DNA of 64,000 nt from Pseudomonas sp. GR 6-02 (GTDB lineage: Bacteria > Pseudomonadota > Gammaproteobacteria > Pseudomonadales > Pseudomonadaceae): positions 4,535,001-4,599,000 of the forward strand of contig NZ_CP011567.1 of the NCBI RefSeq assembly GCF_001655615.1. Direction: 5' to 3'. The notes beneath the pieces were generated by a model. It was not told the origin of the DNA. It saw only the letters and a list, made by a program, of their open reading frames with translations, and did no database searches. Positions 62,547 through 64,000 of this stretch are shown here, piece after piece. Numbering within the stretch: position 1 is the stretch's first letter; each line of letters opens with the position of its first letter. The position numbers and the translations under genes are program-made.

Positions 62547-63509
62547 TCAGCTCAGGCTGTCGTCAATCACCAGCACCAGCTTGCCCGACACCTGATTGGT
62601 CGCCAGCTCCGCAAACGCCGCTTCGGCGTCCTCGATCGCAAACGTCCTGGCCAGTTGCGGGCTCAAACGCCCTTCGGCAAACAGCGGCCAGACGTGCTGG
62701 CTGAGATCGCTGAACAAATCGGCCTTGAACTGCTCGTCTCGATTGCGCAGGGTCGAACCCAGCAGTTGCACGCGCTTGGCCAGCACCTGCGCCAGATCCA
62801 GCTGCGCTTCACGACCGCCCATCAAACCGATCAACACCCAACGGCCATCGCGAGCCAGCAACTTGAGGTTCAGCGCCGCATAGTTACCGCCCACCGGATC
62901 CAGGATCACATCGAACGGCCCCAGATCGTTCAGGCGGTCCAGATCCTTATTGCGCACCACTCCACCCTGGGCACCCAGCGCTTCACAGTAGGCCAGACGA
63001 TCCTCGGAGCCGACGCTGACCCAGCACGGGTTACCAAACGCCTTGCACAGCTGAATGGCAGCTGAACCGATTCCACTTGCTCCGGCATGCAGGAGAACTT
63101 TCTCACCCGGTTTGAGCGAAGCCAATTGAAACAAATTCAGCCAGACGGTCGCATACACTTCCGGCAACGCCGCGGCCTCGGCCAGGGACAATCCTTCGGG
63201 AACCGGCAACACATGCCGTCCGTCGACAACTACCTCTTCGGCCATCCCACCCCCGGCCAGCAAGGCGCAAACCCGATCTCCGACCTGCCAGGACGAGCCC
63301 GGGCCGACCTCGCTGATCACCCCCGAACACTCAAGACCCAGTGCTTGACTGGCTCCCGGCGGTGGCGGATACAGGCCCGCTTTCTGCAACAAATCGGCTC
63401 GATTGAGTCCCGCTGCCGCCACTCTGATACGAACTTGTCCTACATCGCACGTAGGACTCGGCTCCTCAACCCACTCCACTCGCCCTTCAACGCCTTGCAA
63501 TGCTTTCAC
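62547..63509 (-). CDS. NAD(P)H-quinone oxidoreductase (PIG3/QOR type)
   Basis: 320 aa, GTG start at 63509. Zinc-independent MDR-family reductase: AAGLNRADLLQKAGLYPPPPGAS is the PIG3 signature, and HAGASGIGSAAIQL the NADPH-binding Rossmann loop (A-x-x-G-x-G). Reduces quinones by one or two electrons. Cytoplasmic. Divergent from prc. Confidence 0.93.
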   Translation of the reverse strand: MKALQGVEGRVEWVEEPSPTCDVGQVRIRVAAAGLNRADLLQKAGLYPPPPGASQALGLECSGVISEVGPGSSWQVGDRVCALLAGGGMAEEVVVDGRHVLPVPEGLSLAEAAALPEVYATVWLNLFQLASLKPGEKVLLHAGASGIGSAAIQLCKAFGNPCWVSVGSEDRLAYCEALGAQGGVVRNKDLDRLNDLGPFDVILDPVGGNYAALNLKLLARDGRWVLIGLMGGREAQLDLAQVLAKRVQLLGSTLRNRDEQFKADLFSDLSQHVWPLFAEGRLSPQLARTFAIEDAEAAFAELATNQVSGKLVLVIDDSLS

Positions 63510-63649
63510 AGTGCCTCCATAGTGAGTCTGGACTGAGCCCGAAGCTATAGCGCCGGGCTTTCTTGCATTATGCGACCGGCCCTTGTGGGAACCGGCGACT
63601 TCAAAGACGGCCTAATATGCGTGATCAATTGTCCCCGCGTCGAATCAGC

Positions 63650-64000
63650 ATGAAGCATTTTTTCCCCAGCACCGCCCTCGCTCTTGTCATTGGTCTCGGT
63701 CTCTTGCCGATGTCGAGCAATTCGTTCGCAGCCAACAGCTGGGACAAGCTTCAGCCCGATCGCGACGAAGTCATCGCCAGTCTGAACGTCGTCGAATTGC
63801 TCAAGCGTCACCATTACAGCAAGCCGCCGCTCGACGATGCGCGCTCGGTGATCATCTACGACAGCTACCTCAAGCTGCTGGATCCATCGCGCAGCTACTT
63901 CATGGCCAGTGACATTGCCGAATTCGACAAATGGAAAACCCAGTTCGACGACTTCCTCAAGAGCGGCGACCTGAACGCCGGGTTCACCATCTACAAGCGC
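63650..64000 (+). CDS. prc: C-terminal processing (tail-specific) protease, 5' part only
   Basis: The first 117 codons of Prc/AlgO from ATG 63650; an in-frame ATG at 63617 is an alternative start. Signal peptide MKHFFPSTALALVIGLGLL...SFA, so periplasmic. NSWDKLQPDRDEVIASLNVVELLKRHHYSKPPLDD and LDPSRSYFMASDIAEFD are typical of the N-terminal helical domain of Prc. The catalytic domain lies beyond the window. In P. aeruginosa the orthologue AlgO contributes to MucA processing and alginate control. Divergent from the quinone oxidoreductase. Confidence 0.93.
   Translation, partial: MKHFFPSTALALVIGLGLLPMSSNSFAANSWDKLQPDRDEVIASLNVVELLKRHHYSKPPLDDARSVIIYDSYLKLLDPSRSYFMASDIAEFDKWKTQFDDFLKSGDLNAGFTIYKR

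Overview
The window reads as a chromosomal segment of a Pseudomonas of the fluorescens group. Most of it is GC-rich with tight operons. It carries many REP/REPIN palindromes of the types typical of that group. The gene order of several blocks (speE..mtnCDB-MFS-aroC, prmB-smr-folE, puuE-uraD-alc-allA-puuD, minCDE-rluA-M18 peptidase, GntR-ABC-HAD-qor-prc) matches what I recall of P. aeruginosa PAO1.

1-5.1 kb is an AT-richer accessory segment ending at a tRNA-Ser(GGA) gene. It holds a coiled-coil two-TM membrane protein with an overlapping small ORF, a broken P2-type phage late-control D gene, a broken tyrosine integrase, and a 435-aa orphan with a HEPN-like RX4H motif. It looks like the decayed end of a prophage or island that kept one or two intact cargo genes. 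5.4-13 kb: a crotonase, a 1-acylglycerol-3-phosphate acyltransferase, CorA, a glutamine amidotransferase, a beta-oxidation pair (FadJ-like plus thiolase) and a periplasmic cytochrome c. 14-17.3 kb: an ATP-grasp / alpha-E / transglutaminase operon. 17.6-23.8 kb: RraB-like protein, speE, small proteins, an ankyrin protein, an acyl-CoA synthetase and a DUF3509 gene with a sigma54-like promoter.

23.9-35.9 kb: the methionine-salvage genes mtnC, mtnD and mtnB with an MFS permease and aroC; then prmB, an isochorismatase-fold protein lacking the usual Cys, an Smr protein, folE, a glutaredoxin, and a divergent aminotransferase/MarR pair. 36-46.6 kb: a purine/urate catabolic island (AzgA permease, uraH, puuE, uraD, alc, allA, puuD, a urate/xanthine permease, an OmpK/Tsx-like porin). 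It takes urate through 5-hydroxyisourate, OHCU, allantoin, allantoate and ureidoglycolate to glyoxylate. TTGTAYACAA palindromes upstream of its transcription units suggest a shared FadR-type GntR regulator encoded outside the window.

46.7-55.9 kb: a patatin, an LpxL-type acyltransferase, minCDE, an RluA-type pseudouridine synthase, an M18 aminopeptidase, an unlisted-size small membrane protein and a large MscS channel. 55.9-62.4 kb: a HutC/UTRA GntR regulator divergent from an ABC-importer operon that includes a cytoplasmic alkaline-phosphatase-superfamily enzyme and a HAD phosphatase; TGG-N-CTAGACCA-like operators lie at both ends of the intergenic region. The window ends in a quinone oxidoreductase and the start of prc/algO.

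No rRNA, CRISPR array or intact IS element was seen. The least explained material is the tRNA-Ser-linked segment, the phosphoester-type ABC operon and the ATP-grasp/alpha-E operon.
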